In this document: positions 12,001 through 23,392 of the stretch, piece by piece
Numbering within the stretch: the stretch's first letter is position 1
Layout: each line of letters starts with the position of its first letter
Source: Paratrimastix pyriformis
Lineage: Eukaryota > Preaxostyla > Paratrimastigidae
Direction of reading: 5' to 3'
Length of the DNA: 64,000 nucleotides
Assembly (NCBI GenBank): GCA_027972325.1
Contig: JAPMOS010000011.1
Coordinates: 436,501 to 500,500, forward strand
The notes under the pieces: generated by a model
What the model was told of the DNA's origin: nothing
Databases searched by the model: none
The model's input: the letters and a program-made list of their open reading frames with translations, nothing else
Position numbers and translations under genes: made by a program

Positions 12001-15000
12001 GTTGGCCCCGGCCACGAAGGCGGCCTTGGGGGCGCCCGCCTGCTGGCGCTGGTCGAGCATCCAGCCCGCGGTCGCCCCCAGCGAGGCCCAGGGGGCGCTC
12101 GCGACCCCGGCCAGACGGCCGTTGACGTAGAACCTCCAGTCGGCAGGCCCCAGGCGGACCGTGGTCAGCAGCAGGGGCGCGCCCGCGGGCAGCCAGCCGG
12201 CCGCGAGGGTCCCGCCGAAGGGGTCCCGGATGGCCCCGTCGTCGCATGCCAGCTCCATGGCGAAGGGCGCGTCCGCGCTGCTCGCGGTGACCATCGAGTG
12301 CACCGTCGAGGAGCCCCCCGCCTGGCAGCTCAGCGGGGCCATCCTGGTGGTGCGTGCGGTGGCGGTTGTGGTGGCGGTGGTGGCGATTGGGATGATTCTG
12401 ACGATGAGCAAGAGTCAGAGGGGGGCGTCGTCGGGGCCGATCGAGGGAGGCGGACCAGGTGTGCAGCGTCCAGCGGTCGCCCGTCGGGGCGGCCCAAGCC
12501 GCCTCGGGCATCTCCAGCGCCCGCACGAGCTGGTCGGGGGCCGTCACGTAGCCGCCCCCGTAGAGGGGCGTCCCGAGGGTGCCGCCCCGGTAGTGGGCGT
12601 GCCGCCCGTGGGGCGACTCGTCCAGCCAGGTGTCGCCCGTCATGTGGCGCACCCACAGGTGCGCATCGGCGGGCCGCTCGGCCTCGAGGAGCAGCCCGTA
12701 GGCCGACCGGCTGGCGTCGACGGCCCCCGGTGGGTCTGCCCCACAAACCCGGCAGCGGAGTGATGAGCATCGATGAGTTGCAGACGAGGTGCATGGCGGC
12801 AGATGAGGTGCATAACGGACCGGAAACGACCACGGCGACGGCGCCGCCCACCAACGGGGCGCCCCCAGCGAGCACCTCCAGAGTGTGTGGCCCCGGGCCG
12901 GTGGGCATGAAGGTCCCCTGGAAGAGGGCCGGGCTGTCGGCGGTGCAGGACCAGGTCACCGCCCCGGGCGGGGCGGCGCCATCCCAGGCCAGAGTGAAGG
13001 CCCCCGCGGCCTGTTCGGGGGTGCACGGGACCGGGTTGCCGAGGGCGTCCCGGGCGGCGACCGTGACCGTGGCAGGGGTCCCCGTCGTCACCCCGTCCGT
13101 CAGGGCGACCGTGCTCGTCCCAGCCGCGATGGCCCCTGGCGAAGGGACAGCATGATGGGCCGAGGACGCGGGGCGGCGGAGGGACAGACCGGGCGAGACC
13201 CAGACGACCAGGCTGCCCGCGGTCCCGACGGGGGCGCCCGTCCCGGTGGGGCCGAGGGTGGGCGTCAGGACGTGGCGCCCCGAGCGGCGGGGCACCCAGC
13301 TCCACACGAACCGGGCCGGGCCGTCCCCGCCGCTGCAGGCCCAGGAGCCGTCCACTTGCAGGGCGTCGTCCCAGAGGCAGGCGAAGGCCAGCCCGGCCGT
13401 CTCGGTGGTGCAGGGGACCAGGTTCGCGAACGCGTCGCGGCCGGTTAGGGCGGCCGTGTAGGTGGCGCCCGCGGTGGCCGTCTCGGCGGCGTCGAAGCTG
13501 CTCGGGGCGGCGGCAATGGCGGCTGTGCGCGGGGGGGGATGATCAGCCCGGGGGTAAGGGGGTTGTGGGGGGGAGGAGGCGGACCAGGGACGACGGTCGT
13601 GGTTGCGGGCGTCCCGATGGCCGTCGCGGCCAGGGTGGGGCTCAGGGCGTGCGGGCCGGCCGCCGTGGGGGCGAAGGAGGCCCGGAAGAGCGTCCCCGTC
13701 GCGGCGCATGACCAGGCGAGGCCCTCGGGCGGGGCGCCGTCCCACTGGAGGTCGAAGACGGCCGCCGAGCCGCCGTACGGGCAGCCGACCGGGTTGCCGA
13801 ACGCGTCCCGAGCCTGCACGTCGACCGGGAACCCCTCCCCGGCAACCGTCGTGGCCGGGGCCGTGAAGGCGCACTGGCCCGCAGACGGCGCCGCTGAGGG
13901 GGAGAAGAGTGGCGTGGGGAGGAGGGGGCGGGTCAGGGGAGGGGCCACAGAAGGGGAAGGACGGCGCGGGAGGAGGCAGCGCGACGGAGGGACGGGCCTG
14001 CGACGACGGTGACGGTGTGGGGGCACGTGGGGAGGTCGTCCCCGCCCCGTGTGATGCGGAGCGGCACCGATCCGGCCACGGTGGGGGTGAAGGTGGCCAC
14101 GAAGCGGGCCGGGTCGGCCAGGTCGCAGGCCCACAGCAGGCCCAGCCCGGTCGGGGCGCTGCCGCCGTAGAGCAGCCCGAACGTCAGGGCGGCGGTCGGG
14201 GCCGTGCAGGGGACCGGGTTGGCGAACTGGTCGCGGCCGGTGAGGGTCACCGGGAAGGGCTCACCCGCGACGGTCGAGGCGGCCGCCGCGAACTCGGACT
14301 GGCCCGCAACGGCGGCGTCTGGTTAGGGTTGGTGGCGGGCGGGGGCGACGACGGGCAGTCAGAAAATGAGAAGCGGGGGCATCGGAGGGGTATCGGGGGG
14401 GGGGGGGCATCGGGGCGCAGACCATGCAGCACCAGCACGTCGGCGAGGCCCGGCGCCACGGGCTGGCCGCCGATCAGGGGTGCCACGTGGTAGAGGCCCG
14501 CGGCCGTGGGGGCCGTGAAAGCCACCTCGAACAGGGCCGGGGTGGCCGCGGGGCAGGACCAGACCAAGCTGGCGGCCCCGGGCCAGGCCAGGGTGAAGGT
14601 GGTCTCGGCCAGGGCGGCCGTGCATTCGTACAGGTTGCCGTACGGGTCGCGGGCCGTCACCAGCAGGGCGCTCGGGCCGCCGGCCGTCGCAGTGGCCGGG
14701 GCGAGGAAGGAGCTCGTCTCCACAACGGGGGGCGCTGCGAACAGCAGAAGGCCAGAGGAGCGAGAGAGGGCCGCAGGGGCAGGGCGAAGAGGTGAGTTGA
14801 GGAGGACAGGTGGGGGTGGAGCGGACCGGGGACGATGTGGATCGCAACGGGGGCCCCGGAGATGGGGTCGCTGGCCAGCTGGGGCTCGACCTGGTAGCTG
14901 CCCGCGACGTGGGTGCGGGCTGGCCATGTGGCCCTGAAGGCGGCGCTGTCGCAGGTCCAGACGGCCTCCGTGACCAGGGCGCCCTCCCAGAGGACCGTGA

Positions 15001-16015
15001 AGGTGCCGTCCCGGGCCTCGGGGCTGCAGGGGACCGGGTTGTCGTACTGGTCGGCGGCATCCACGGCGACCCAGGTGGGCGCGCCCGCCGGGTACTGGGA
15101 GGCGAACCGGAAGGTGCTCGTGTCGGCGATGATGGCCCCTGCGCGTGTCGGCGAGGGGATATGGTGAGGAGAGCGTGGTACCAGGGCGTGGCGGGCGGGG
15201 ACAAGCACCAGACCAGGCGTGAGGGTCACGGCCAGGGCCGGGGTGCCGAGAGCCGCCGCGCCCATCTCGACCCGGACGGTGTGGGCCCCGGCCAGGGTGG
15301 GCCCCGCCAGGGTGCCCAGAAAGCGGGTGGGTGCCTCGGCCTCGGAGCAGCTCCACAAGGTGTCTGCGGCGGGCGTGATGGCGGCGTCCCAGGAGGCCTG
15401 GAAGGTGGGCATGGCCGCCGCGGCCGCCGTGCAGTCGACCGGGTTGCTCCACGCGTCCCGGGCGGCCACGCTGAGGGTGACGGCCGTCCCGACCTCGGCC
15501 GTGGCAGGGGCCCCAAAGGTGGTCGTGGCCCCGACGATGGGCCCTGAGCAACGTCCGCGCAGGGGTGGGAATGAGCGGCCGTGGGGTGGGAATGAGCGGC
15601 CGTGGGCCGTGGGGCAAGGACAGGACGGGAGGCAGACCGGGCACCACGAGGACGTCCAGGTCGCCCGTGCTGAGGGGGGCCCCCTCGAGGAGGGGCGTGA
15701 TCCGCTTGAGGCCCGCCACCGTGGCCACGACACTGCCCACGAAGACGGCCGGGGTGCCGACGCAGGCCCAGGTGATGCCCCCGACGGGGTCCACCAGGAC
15801 GCCCCCCCAGAGCAGGGTGAAGGTGCTGCTCCGGGTGGAGGTCGTGCAGGGGGCCGCGTTCGACCACGCGTCGCGGGCCGTGATGACGAGCGAGTACGTG
15901 TGGCCCGCCACGGTCGTCGTGGCTCCCGTGTAGCTGCTCTGGGCGGCCGTGATGGGACCTGGCGCCCCACAGGGGAAGGCAGCGGGTCATGTCAGGCCCC
16001 TTTAGGCAGGCGGGG

Positions 16016-16048
<33 letters not shown>

Positions 16049-19000
16049 AGACCATGGACGACGGTGAGGATCCGCGACCCTGCGGTGAAAGGGCTGCCGA
16101 AGCAGGACAGGGCGAGCATGACGCTCTGGGCCAGGGTGGGGGTGAAGGTGGCCACGAAGGTGGCCCCGCCGGCCCCGCAGGACCAGAGCAGCCCGGCGGG
16201 GCTGGTGGCGCCCCAATTCAAGGCAAACGGGGCGGCGTCCAGGTCGGCCTGGGTACAGTCGGCCACGTTCTGATAGACGTCCCGGGCCGTGACCGTCACC
16301 GAGAAGGGGTCCCCGGCCCGGGGGGTCACCGTCGGCACGGCGAAGGTGCTGTACGCGTGGTGGATGGGCCCTAGCGGAAGGAACAGGATGATGGGGTGCG
16401 GGCACCGATGTGGGCCTGCAGGGGAGGAGGGGCGCGGAGGGGAGCAGCGGGTGCAGACCGTGGTGGACGTCGATGGTGTAGGGGCCCTGGAAAAGGGCGT
16501 CCGCGCCCAGCATGGGGGCGACCGTGTGCGACCCGGCCGCGGTGGGGGTGAAGACGGCCTGGAAGGACATGGGCGCGTCGCCCAGGCAGGACCAGGCCAC
16601 CCCGCCCGCGACCGGGGCCCCGTCCCAGAGCACCGCGAAGTCGCCCCGGTTGCCGCTGACGCACCCGACGGCGTTCCCGAAGGCGTCCCGGCCCACGATG
16701 GTCACGGTGTAGCCCGCACCCGCGGTCGTGGCCGTGGCGGCAGTGAAGCTGCTCCGCGCCGCCGAGAGGGCGGCTGGAAGGACGACAGAGGGGGGGGGGG
16801 GGTTGGGGAGGAGCGCGGCGTGAGAGCGGGCAGCCCGGAGCAGAATCGGCGGGGGCGTGGAGGCGTGGGGGCGTGGGGACGCGGACCGGGGCTCACGACG
16901 AGGTGGCTGGGGCTGCCCGTCAGCAGGTCGGTGGCGTAGTCGAGGCCCAGGGCGAAGTCGCCCGCCATCCGCGGGGTGAAGGTGGCCACGTACAGGGGCG
17001 GGCTGTCCGTCGAGCAGGCCCAGGCCAGCCCGTCCGGGGCGCCCAGGCCCGCGTAGGAGAGACCGAAGAGGCCCGGGGCCGTGACGCATCCGACCCGGTT
17101 GTTGAAGCTGTCCCGGTCCGCGACCGCCACCACGTACGGGAGCCCCGCCGTCGTGCTGGCCGCGGCCGCATACGTCGTCTTCGAGGCGACAATGGGCCCT
17201 GCGCCAGGCCGGGCGTGTCAATGTGTGTGTCAATGTCAAACAGAAAGGGAGAAGGAACGGGTCAATATGTGTGTATGGAGGCGCGAGGGGGGGGGGGGGC
17301 GGACCGGGGTGACGACGACTGCCTGCGAGTTGCCCCCGATGGCCGCCCCCGAGGCCCGGGGGCTCAGGGTGTGCGTGCCGGCGGTGGTGGGGCTGAATGT
17401 GGCCACGAAGAGGTCCCCCGAGCAGCTCCAGGCCAGGTCCGATGGGGTGCCTCCATCCCAGAGCACCCCCACCACGGTCGAGGCGGTGGGATCGGTGCAA
17501 GCGATCGTGTTGCTGCAACGGTCGCGGGCCGCGATGCTCACCGCCAGGCTGTGGCCCGCCTCCAGGCTCCCGAGTGCCGTGAAGGTGCTCTCGGCCGCAG
17601 ACACGGGGCCTGCAGGGCAAAGGGACGAAAGAGAAGGAGATGGTGAGATGGTGAGATGGTGAGATGGTGAGATGGGGTGGGTGCGATCGGGGCGGACCGA
17701 TGGCGACCGTGATGGAGACGGTCGTGGGGGCGAGCGGGCTGCCCAGCCTGAGGACGGCCAGAGTGCGGGTGCCGGCCACCCGGAGGGCGAAGTCGGCCCG
17801 GAAGAGGGCCGGCGTGGCGGCCGTGCAGGACCAGCTGACGGGGGTCTCGGTCGGGGCGGTGCTCCCGTCGAGGGCCAGCACGAAGGTGCCCCCGCTGGAG
17901 GCCGTCGTGCAGGCGACCGGGTTGTCATAGGGGTCGCGGCCCGTCACGGTGATGGTCGACCCGTCCCCGGCCGTGACCGCGCTCCCCGCCGTGATGCCGT
18001 AGGTGCTCTTCGTGGCGCTCGGGGCGTCTGTTGAAGAGCGGGGAGTGCAGGCGGAGCGGGGAAGCGATGGAGGCACTGTCGCGCGTGGCGGAGCGGGGGC
18101 GCCAGGGCGAGGAAGGAGCGGGCTAAGAAGGGGAAGGGCTGGGGGCGCGCGCTGTGGGGCGGACCGGGGATGACGGTGACGGCGTACGAGTAGGGCGCGA
18201 TGGGCACGCTCTGCGAGGTGACCACCAGGGTCCGGGGGCCGGCCGTGGTCAGGGAGAAGTGGGTCACCCAGGTGGCCGGGGCCCCGGTCTGGCAGGCCCA
18301 GCTCACGGCGGCGGCGCCCGTCTCGGGGCTGGCATGCCCGTCGATGGTCAGCGAGAAGCTGGCCACGTTGAGGCCGGTGGCGCATCCGACCGGGTTGCCG
18401 TAGTCGTCCTCGCCCGCCACGACCACCGCGTACTGGCCGCCCGCCACGAAGGGCGTCCCCGAGGTGCTGAAGGTGCTCTGGGTGGCCCCCGTCAGGGCGC
18501 CTGCACCAACCACCACCACAGCCGTCGAGAAGGGCGACCTCAGCGCGATGGGGGGGGGGGGGGGGGGGGGGCGAAAGGGGGGCGGCGAACGGGACGGGGC
18601 GGGGAGGTGGCCAGCAGACCGGCCGTGACAGTGAGCGAGATGGTGGTGGGGCTGAGGGTGCCCCCACCGCACTTGACGGTGACGGTGCGGGTGGAGGCCA
18701 GGGTGACGGTGAATGCGGCCAGGAAGAGCGGCGTCGCTGCGGTGCTGCAGGACCAGCTAACGGGCCCCTCGGAGGCCTGCCCGGCCAGGGTCACCGCGAA
18801 GCTGCCCACGTTGCTGCCCGTGCAGCCGACGGGGTTGCCGTAGCTGTCCCGGCCGGTGACCGCCAGAGCGGCCGTGTTGCCGGCCACCAGGGAGGCCGCA
18901 CTGGTCAGAGCAAATGTGCTTTTGGAAGCCGCCAGGCCCCCTGCGGTGCGGCGGGGGGGGGGGGGGGGCGAACAGGGGTCGACTCAGTCGCAGCCGCGGC

Positions 19001-22000
19001 ATTCACGGCGCAACGAGCACGCGCATTGGGGGGTGGGTTATGGGCCCCGTGGGCGCAGGGCGGCGGCGCGGTTGCGGACCCGGGTCGACGCGGACGGTTG
19101 CCGAGCCGGGGCTGACGGCGCCCCCCGCGCAGGTCAAGGCCAGCACCCGGTCGCCGGCCGTCCAGAGGGGGAAACTGGCCAGCAAGGCGCTGCCCGAGCA
19201 GGCCCAGGTCACGGTGGCGCCCGTCTCGGGGCTGGCCTGCCCGCCGACGGTCAGGGCGAAGCTGCCCGCGGTGCTGCCCGTGCAGGCGACCGGGTTGCCG
19301 TAGTCGTCCTTGAGCGTCACCGTCACCAGGTAGCTCCCGCCCGCCGGGAAGGGCGTCCCCGAGGTCGCCGCGAAGGTGCTCCGTGTGCTGGCCGTGAGGC
19401 CCGCTGCAGCAGAGAGGGTCGTCAAAGGAAGGCGATGAGCAACAGGGAGGAAGAGCTGGAAGGGCGGGGAGGGCGGGGAGGGCGGGGAGGGCGGGAGGGC
19501 GGGAGGGCGGGAGGGCGGGGAGGGCGGGGAGGGCGGGAGGGCGGGAGGGCGGGGAGGGCGGGGAGGGCGGGGAGGGCGGGGAGGGCGGGGAGGGCGGGGA
19601 GGGCGGGGAGGGCGGGAGGGCGGGAGGGCGGGAGGGCGGGAGGGCGGGGAAGAAGCGGAGGGGCTGGGCCTGCGGACCTGCCGTGACGGTGACCGCAGCG
19701 GGCGAGGGGCTGAGGTTGGCAGTCAGGTAGCGGACGACGATCGACCGAGGGCCTGCCGTGGTCAGGGGGAAGGTGGCCACGAACCGGGCCGCCCCGTCGC
19801 AGCCCCAGCCCACCGAGGCGCCCGTCTCGGGCGCGGCCTGGCCGTCGACGAGGACCGTGAAGACGCCCTTGGTGGCCTCCGTGCAGTCGATCGAGTTGCC
19901 GTAGTCGTCCTGCCCCCGGACCGCCACCGTGTAGCCGGGTCCGGCCGTGAAGGAGCTCCCCGCGGTCGTGAAGGAGCTCCGGGTGCTCGTGGTCAGCGGC
20001 CCTGGACCATGACAAGGTGCCATGTGGGGGGAGGGGGAGGGGGCGGTGGGGTGAGCGGATCGCTCCGAGACGCGGGGGAGGAGGGGAAGAGGGGAGGAAG
20101 GGCTGAAGGACCTGCCGTCACGGAAACGGTTGGGGTGGCGGGACCCGGGACAGTGCCCGCAAGCTGCACGGCGACCGCCTTGGTGCCCGCTGTGGTGAGC
20201 CGGAATGTGGCCTGGAAGAGGGGGGTCGCGTCGCCCGTGCAGCTCCACGTTGCGCCGTGCTCGGGGAGGGCCGTGGCGACGGTCATGCCGAAGCTGTTGA
20301 CGTTGGCGGCCGTGCATGCGACCCGGTTGGAGAACGCGTCGGCCCCCGTCACCCGCAGGATGAACGAAAACCCGGCCGCATGGGCGGTGCTGCCCGGAAA
20401 GACCCAGCTGCTCGTCGCACCCGCCAGGGCGGCTGCTCCCGGGGATGGCATGACCGTCAGGATGGGACGAGGGGTGAGTGGCGGGTGGGGGGGGGGGGGG
20501 GGGCTGATGTCAGCAGACCTGCCGTGACGACCACGCCGGCTCCGCCGGAGGGTGGGATGGCGGTCTCGAAAGGGTCGCCCCAATGGTGTGGCTCCCGGCG
20601 GACTTGAGGGGAAAGGTGGCGACCCAGTTCTGGCCGACGCAGGCCCATGAAACCACGACCGGGGTCGCGTCGACCGTCAGCGCGAGGCCGGTCGTGGTGG
20701 TGGCCGAGCATGGCACCGTGTTCCACCCGTCGCTCCCGGTGATGGTCACCTGGTACCCGGCAGCGGCCGTCCACGAGCTGCCCGAGGTCAGCGCAAACCG
20801 GCACGCGGATGCGCTCAAGGGCCCTGCAAAAGGAGCGAGGGCAGAAGGCATTGTCGCTCATGGGGGGGAGTGGGGGGGGGGCAAGGCCGAGACGCTGACG
20901 GGAGCGGGCGCACCGACCATATGTGACTGTGACCGACGCGCTGGCGACCTGGGTGGTGCCCACGAGGACCTCCACGGTGCGGCCGGTCGCGGCCGTAGTC
21001 AGCTGGAAGTCCGCCCGGTAACGGCCGTCGCCCGTGCAAGACCAACTCACCGCGTGACCGTCGGGCAGGGCGGAATCGTCCACGGTCACCCCGTAGGTGG
21101 AGACGGTGGGGCAGAGGAGGACGTTGCCCCACGTGTCGGCGCCCGTGACCACCAGGGTGTATGTCGCCCCCGCTTGCACGGTGCTGCCCGAGACCCAGCT
21201 GACAGTCGAGACGCTGAGCGGACCTGTGGCATGCCACCCGATCAGGTCGTTCATTCCTTGCGCCCCCCCCCCCCCCCCCCCCCCCGGCGTTGCAGCCAGA
21301 CCTGCAGTGATCTGAATATTGGTGCGTTTGATCTCAGTGCTCCCGAAGGAGACCACGAACGTGTATGTGCCCACCGTCGTCGGGGGTGTGAACCCGCAGC
21401 TATAGGTGCACCCGGCCTGCAACCACGCGCAGGCGACGGGACTACCGCCGAGGACGACCGTGAAGACGTCCGACCCGGGCATTGTGCAGCTGCCCCATGC
21501 CCCTGTGGTGGTCATCGTCACGGAAGTCGCGACGGCGCTTGCCTGGAGAGAGGACGGGGGCGCGGAGGCCGTCGCCGTTGGGTTGTCTAGAGGAGAGGGG
21601 GAAGACCAGGTGAACAACAGGTGGGCGCGAAAACTGACTCGAGATAACATGCCAGCTGAGCTTAACCCCATCATATCCATCCCCGCCATCGTTGTCGGTG
21701 AACCAGCGGATCCACACCATATCAGCGTACTCATCGGAGACTGTACCACTGCAAGGATGGAAGAGGTAAACCTTGCATTGGACCTTAAGTTTTCTGTCCG
21801 ACTTGTCCCCAATGAGGTAAACTCCCATAAAGTCGGAGGTCCCAATATCCCGGTCCGAAAAATCCAGGTGAATTTTCATATAATCCTTCAAGAAGCCGGG
21901 TGGCCGGATGTCCCACCAACAATCTTCTTGGCTCCTATAGCTGCCGCCACCCACATAAAAGTTCCCAGTTGCCGTTGCCCATGTTCCTTCCCCGAGAGAG

Positions 22001-22095
22001 CAAGGTGCCCCGAGAATGACAGGTTCGAGGATCATCAGAACCAAAAACACCCACCGGATCGTGCCAATCTGTGGGAAGTAGGTGCTGGGAACCAT
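1..22095 (-). CDS. Giant secreted CUB + Ig-like repeat protein (5' end complete, 3' end beyond window)
   Basis: A single multi-exon gene read right to left. The ATG at 22095 opens a signal peptide with the hydrophobic core WVFLVLMILEPVI, then a CUB-like domain, then about 40 Ig/filamin-like repeats of 90-110 aa. Each repeat follows the pattern: AxSTF...TVAGxxY, then ARDxFGNPVxC, then a WDGA stretch, then WxC, then FxPTxAGxH, and ends in VTVxPG. Most repeats are a single exon. At every boundary I checked, the donor follows the first base of the Gly codon of the terminal PG, and the acceptor supplies the other two bases, so introns are phase 1 and repeat exons are symmetric. Two conserved Cys per repeat suggest a disulphide and an extracellular location. 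Four repeats carry a beta-sandwich insert and a LamG-like module lies at about 11.9-12.7 kb. Likely a cell-surface or matrix adhesion or defence protein; function inferred only. Exon edges inside the gene are approximate. Confidence 0.85.
1092..1137. repeat. (GTGGCA)n microsatellite, shared by both duplicate copies
   Basis: A hexamer run in an intron of the giant gene, repeated with about the same length near 7717-7762 in the second copy of the duplication. Confidence 0.85.
1717..1885. repeat. 11-bp minisatellite in an intron
   Basis: About 15 tandem copies of CCGTGGGCGTG inside an intron of the giant gene. It makes spurious long open frames on both strands. Only a short degenerate counterpart (about 8320-8370) exists in the duplicated copy, so the array expanded or contracted after the duplication. 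Confidence 0.9.
2850..3655 (-). other. Ig-like repeat with inserted beta-sandwich domain (copy 4)
   Basis: Insert begins after WRC and ATGGHR and shows LYLWLYADPATPPAEV, ACWGPSVCAPGTGGG, GRWLRLEVGASEVGL and a WLGC motif before the host repeat resumes at APTQAGPATL. It is the most diverged of the four: the DGRAAF signature is replaced and an extra cysteine pair appears. Like copy 2 it lies directly upstream of one copy of the four-repeat duplication. Confidence 0.5.
4515..5355 (-). other. Ig-like repeat with inserted beta-sandwich domain (copy 3)
   Basis: Insert begins after WTC and ATGGHR and shows LYAWVFLDPADPPGRL, an aromatic TFFWG segment, PGQWARLEVPQAALGL, FSLSDGRAAYAAAGAL and a WFGC motif. 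The host repeat resumes at FFRPNRTGSF and ends TVTPG. It shares order and key Gly, Trp and Cys residues with the other three inserts but is clearly diverged, so the insert family is old compared with the near-identical 2-kb duplication elsewhere in the gene. Confidence 0.55.
5767..5810. repeat. (GT)n-rich microsatellite in an intron
   Basis: An imperfect GT/GC dinucleotide run in an intron of the giant gene, between two repeat exons. The flanking 5815-5940 is one of the few AT-richer stretches inside this gene. Confidence 0.75.
7306..9227. repeat. Near-identical intragenic duplication, copy B
   Basis: Partner of 681-2759. It begins at the same ACGGACCAGG string and ends at the same GGCCGCTGC string. 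The eight intervening repeat exons (2.8-7.2 kb) are not near-identical to anything in the window, so this is not a simple adjacent tandem copy. Confidence 0.9.
9270..10110 (-). other. Ig-like repeat with inserted beta-sandwich domain (copy 2)
   Basis: Same architecture as the insert-bearing exon at 10.6-11.4 kb. WGC and PGGHR are followed by LLYSWVYLDAQALPGRL, a WGSAYWG segment, PGRWVRLEMPASAAI, FGLMAGVAAFGATG and a WIGC motif, then the Ig repeat resumes with FRPVVTGQY. The exon lies directly upstream (in transcript order) of a duplicated block of four repeats. Confidence 0.55.
10585..11415 (-). other. Ig-like repeat with inserted beta-sandwich domain (copy 1)
   Basis: Long exon of the giant gene. 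The usual repeat starts (TQAGSPYRVLVAPRD) and reaches its WRC motif, which is followed by a GGHR signature and about 180 extra residues before the repeat resumes at FTPTVAGSF. The insert shows LYAWVLLDPANPPLGVAL, a WGAAEG segment, GRWVRLEVDAQAAGL and a FGVLDGRAAFGDTGRL segment, and closes with a WLAC motif. It resembles ConA-like or jelly-roll carbohydrate-binding sandwiches in size and strand pattern; I cannot assign a named family. Confidence 0.55.
11890..12731 (-). other. LamG/concanavalin-like module embedded between Ig-like repeats
   Basis: Two exons encode a jelly-roll module. The first carries DAHLWVRHMTGDTWLDES and YRGGTLGTPLYGGGY. The second, from about 12342, carries ADWRFYVNGRLAG and ends FYEQTRVRYG. 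A trimmed strand order and the FYVNG motif are typical of LamG-like (Laminin_G_3) domains. An in-frame TGA at 11887-11889 is not the gene end: just before it lies a phase-1 donor G|GTCCGTGAG, and the next repeat exon (first coding base near 11787) accepts phase 1 and reads V-K-A-S-S-P. The two LamG exons are joined in phase 2, unlike the phase-1 boundaries around them. Confidence 0.65.
16016..16046. repeat. Long G homopolymer (C tract on the coding strand) in an intron
   Basis: An almost pure G run of about 30 bases inside an intron of the giant gene. Similar runs lie at about 18549-18571, 18955-18968 and 20489-20503, and an opposite-orientation C run at about 21265-21284. Length in the assembly is probably unreliable. 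Confidence 0.85.
19458..19655. repeat. GGAGGGCGGG minisatellite in an intron
   Basis: About 20 imperfect copies of a 9-10 bp G-rich unit fill most of the intron between two Ig-like repeat exons. On the coding (minus) strand it is a pyrimidine-rich CCCGCCCTCC tract upstream of the acceptor. Confidence 0.9.
21639..22095 (-). other. Signal peptide and CUB-like domain exon of the giant repeat protein
   Basis: First exon of the giant gene. After the signal peptide come four cysteines in CUB spacing, with the landmarks GGSYRSQEDCWWDI, an acidic LDFSDRDIGTSDFMGVY stretch and MVWIRWFTDNDGGDGYDG, which match the core strands of CUB domains. CUB domains are extracellular beta-sandwiches that bind protein or glycan. 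The exon ends near 21639 at donor GTCAGT; a 52-nt intron (21587-21638) follows and ends CTCTAG. This exon is clearly less GC-rich than the repeat exons downstream. Assignment to CUB is by motif recognition only. Confidence 0.65.
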
Positions 22096-22256
22096 GGCGA
22101 AAAAATTACCACGGGCAGGGCAAAAAGCCCTTCAGAAAGGTTGTTTGAACGGGATGAGAGATGGCCGAGATAACCGGTTGCATTGGCGTCAATCAATTTC
22201 GGATTCGGGCAGAACTCGAATTTTGGGACAGCGAAATTGAAAATCATCCTGAACGA

Positions 22257-23342
22257 CTAATGGACATCCAACAAACACGAATGGGGCTTCCAATCCGCTT
22301 TCATCACCCGATCTGAGCCCGCTGCAGACTCTTGAGAAGTTCGGAAACTGTTTTTGTTTTTGCAAAAAGCAGGGTTGCACCAGGTGCAACATGTTGAGGT
22401 GCGCCTTCTCCTCGGGCGGGTGCAGCAGGTGCAGCAAAGATTGTAGCTGGCCACGCCCACCGAACAACCATACCAGAAGACGAAAGGGGTGAGCACTCTT
22501 GATCACCCCCGCAGCTAGGTGCGCCTGCTGGATGGCTTCGTAGAGGGTAGTCCACTTGGAGACACGTCGGTAGCGGCGGCGTTGAAGCCGCCGGCCAGCT
22601 CCTCGCCCTGCATCTGCCAGGCCTCCCGCAGCCAGGCCAGCGCACGCTCCGCCTGGGCCAGGCTCGCCGCTGCCTGGGCACCCTCGGCCGCCTTGGCCTG
22701 GGCCACCGCCTGAGCCTGCGCCTCTGACTGGGCACGCGCCGCCTCCGACTGCGCACTCACCCTCGGCCGCCAGGGCACCCTCGAGCTGCTCGCACTGGGC
22801 CTGCACACCCTTGGCGCAGGCGGCCAGCTCGCCGGCCGCCGGGCCTGCGCCCCGCGCCACGTGGCCGTGCTCACCTCGGCCCGCAGGCCCCGCTCGCCCG
22901 CCTGGGAGGCCTCCAGGGCCGCCTGGGCCTGGGCCAGCGCCCGCCAGGGCAGCCACCCGGCTCGCGTGGGCCTCGGCCGCGGCCTCCTCGGCCGCCCGCA
23001 CCGCGGCCGGCTCGCCCTCCAGCTCGGCCAGTCGCGCCGTGGCCGCGCAGGGCCGCAGCCGCCTGGGCCGCCTCGTCTGGTGGTGAGGCTGTGGCCGCCC
23101 CACTGGACCCAGCCCGTCGGAATGACCTCGGCGCCGGTCGTCACGTTGCTGCAGGCCGTTCCATGTAATTCCGCAAGATGACCTCCTCCCGCGGTGCTGA
23201 AACCGAAAGGAACCCGGTATAAAACTGCGTACAGCGGCCCAGCCCGGAGGGGCGGCACAAACCTAAAAACCCTTTCCATCCCCTCCTTCTTCGTTCTTCT
23301 CCGGCAATTGCCCCTTCGTCCCCGGGCCCATTGAGCTTTCAA
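22257..23342 (-). pseudogene. Coiled-coil protein sequence with broken frames (gene or pseudogene)
   Basis: On the minus strand, Ala/Glu/Gln-rich heptad-like segments appear one after another in different frames: REEVILRNYMERPAA near 23170, ARLAELEGEPAAVRAAEEA near 23030, ALAQAQAALEASQAGERGL near 22910, AQCEQLEGALAAE near 22790, then a long run from SEAARAQSEAQ to WLREAWQMQGEELAGGF (22745-22590), and SKWTTLYEAIQQAHLAAG near 22540. One switch can be a short GTGAGC...CAG intron; the others look like single-base frame changes rather than introns. Either an error-ridden assembly of a real coiled-coil gene, or a decaying copy. The start and the 3' end (an open frame to about 22257) are unsure. It diverges from MO25. 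Confidence 0.35.
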
Positions 23343-23392
23343 AAAACCCTGTCATCGACTCAACACATTGGTCGAGTCCATTCGAAAGGGGG

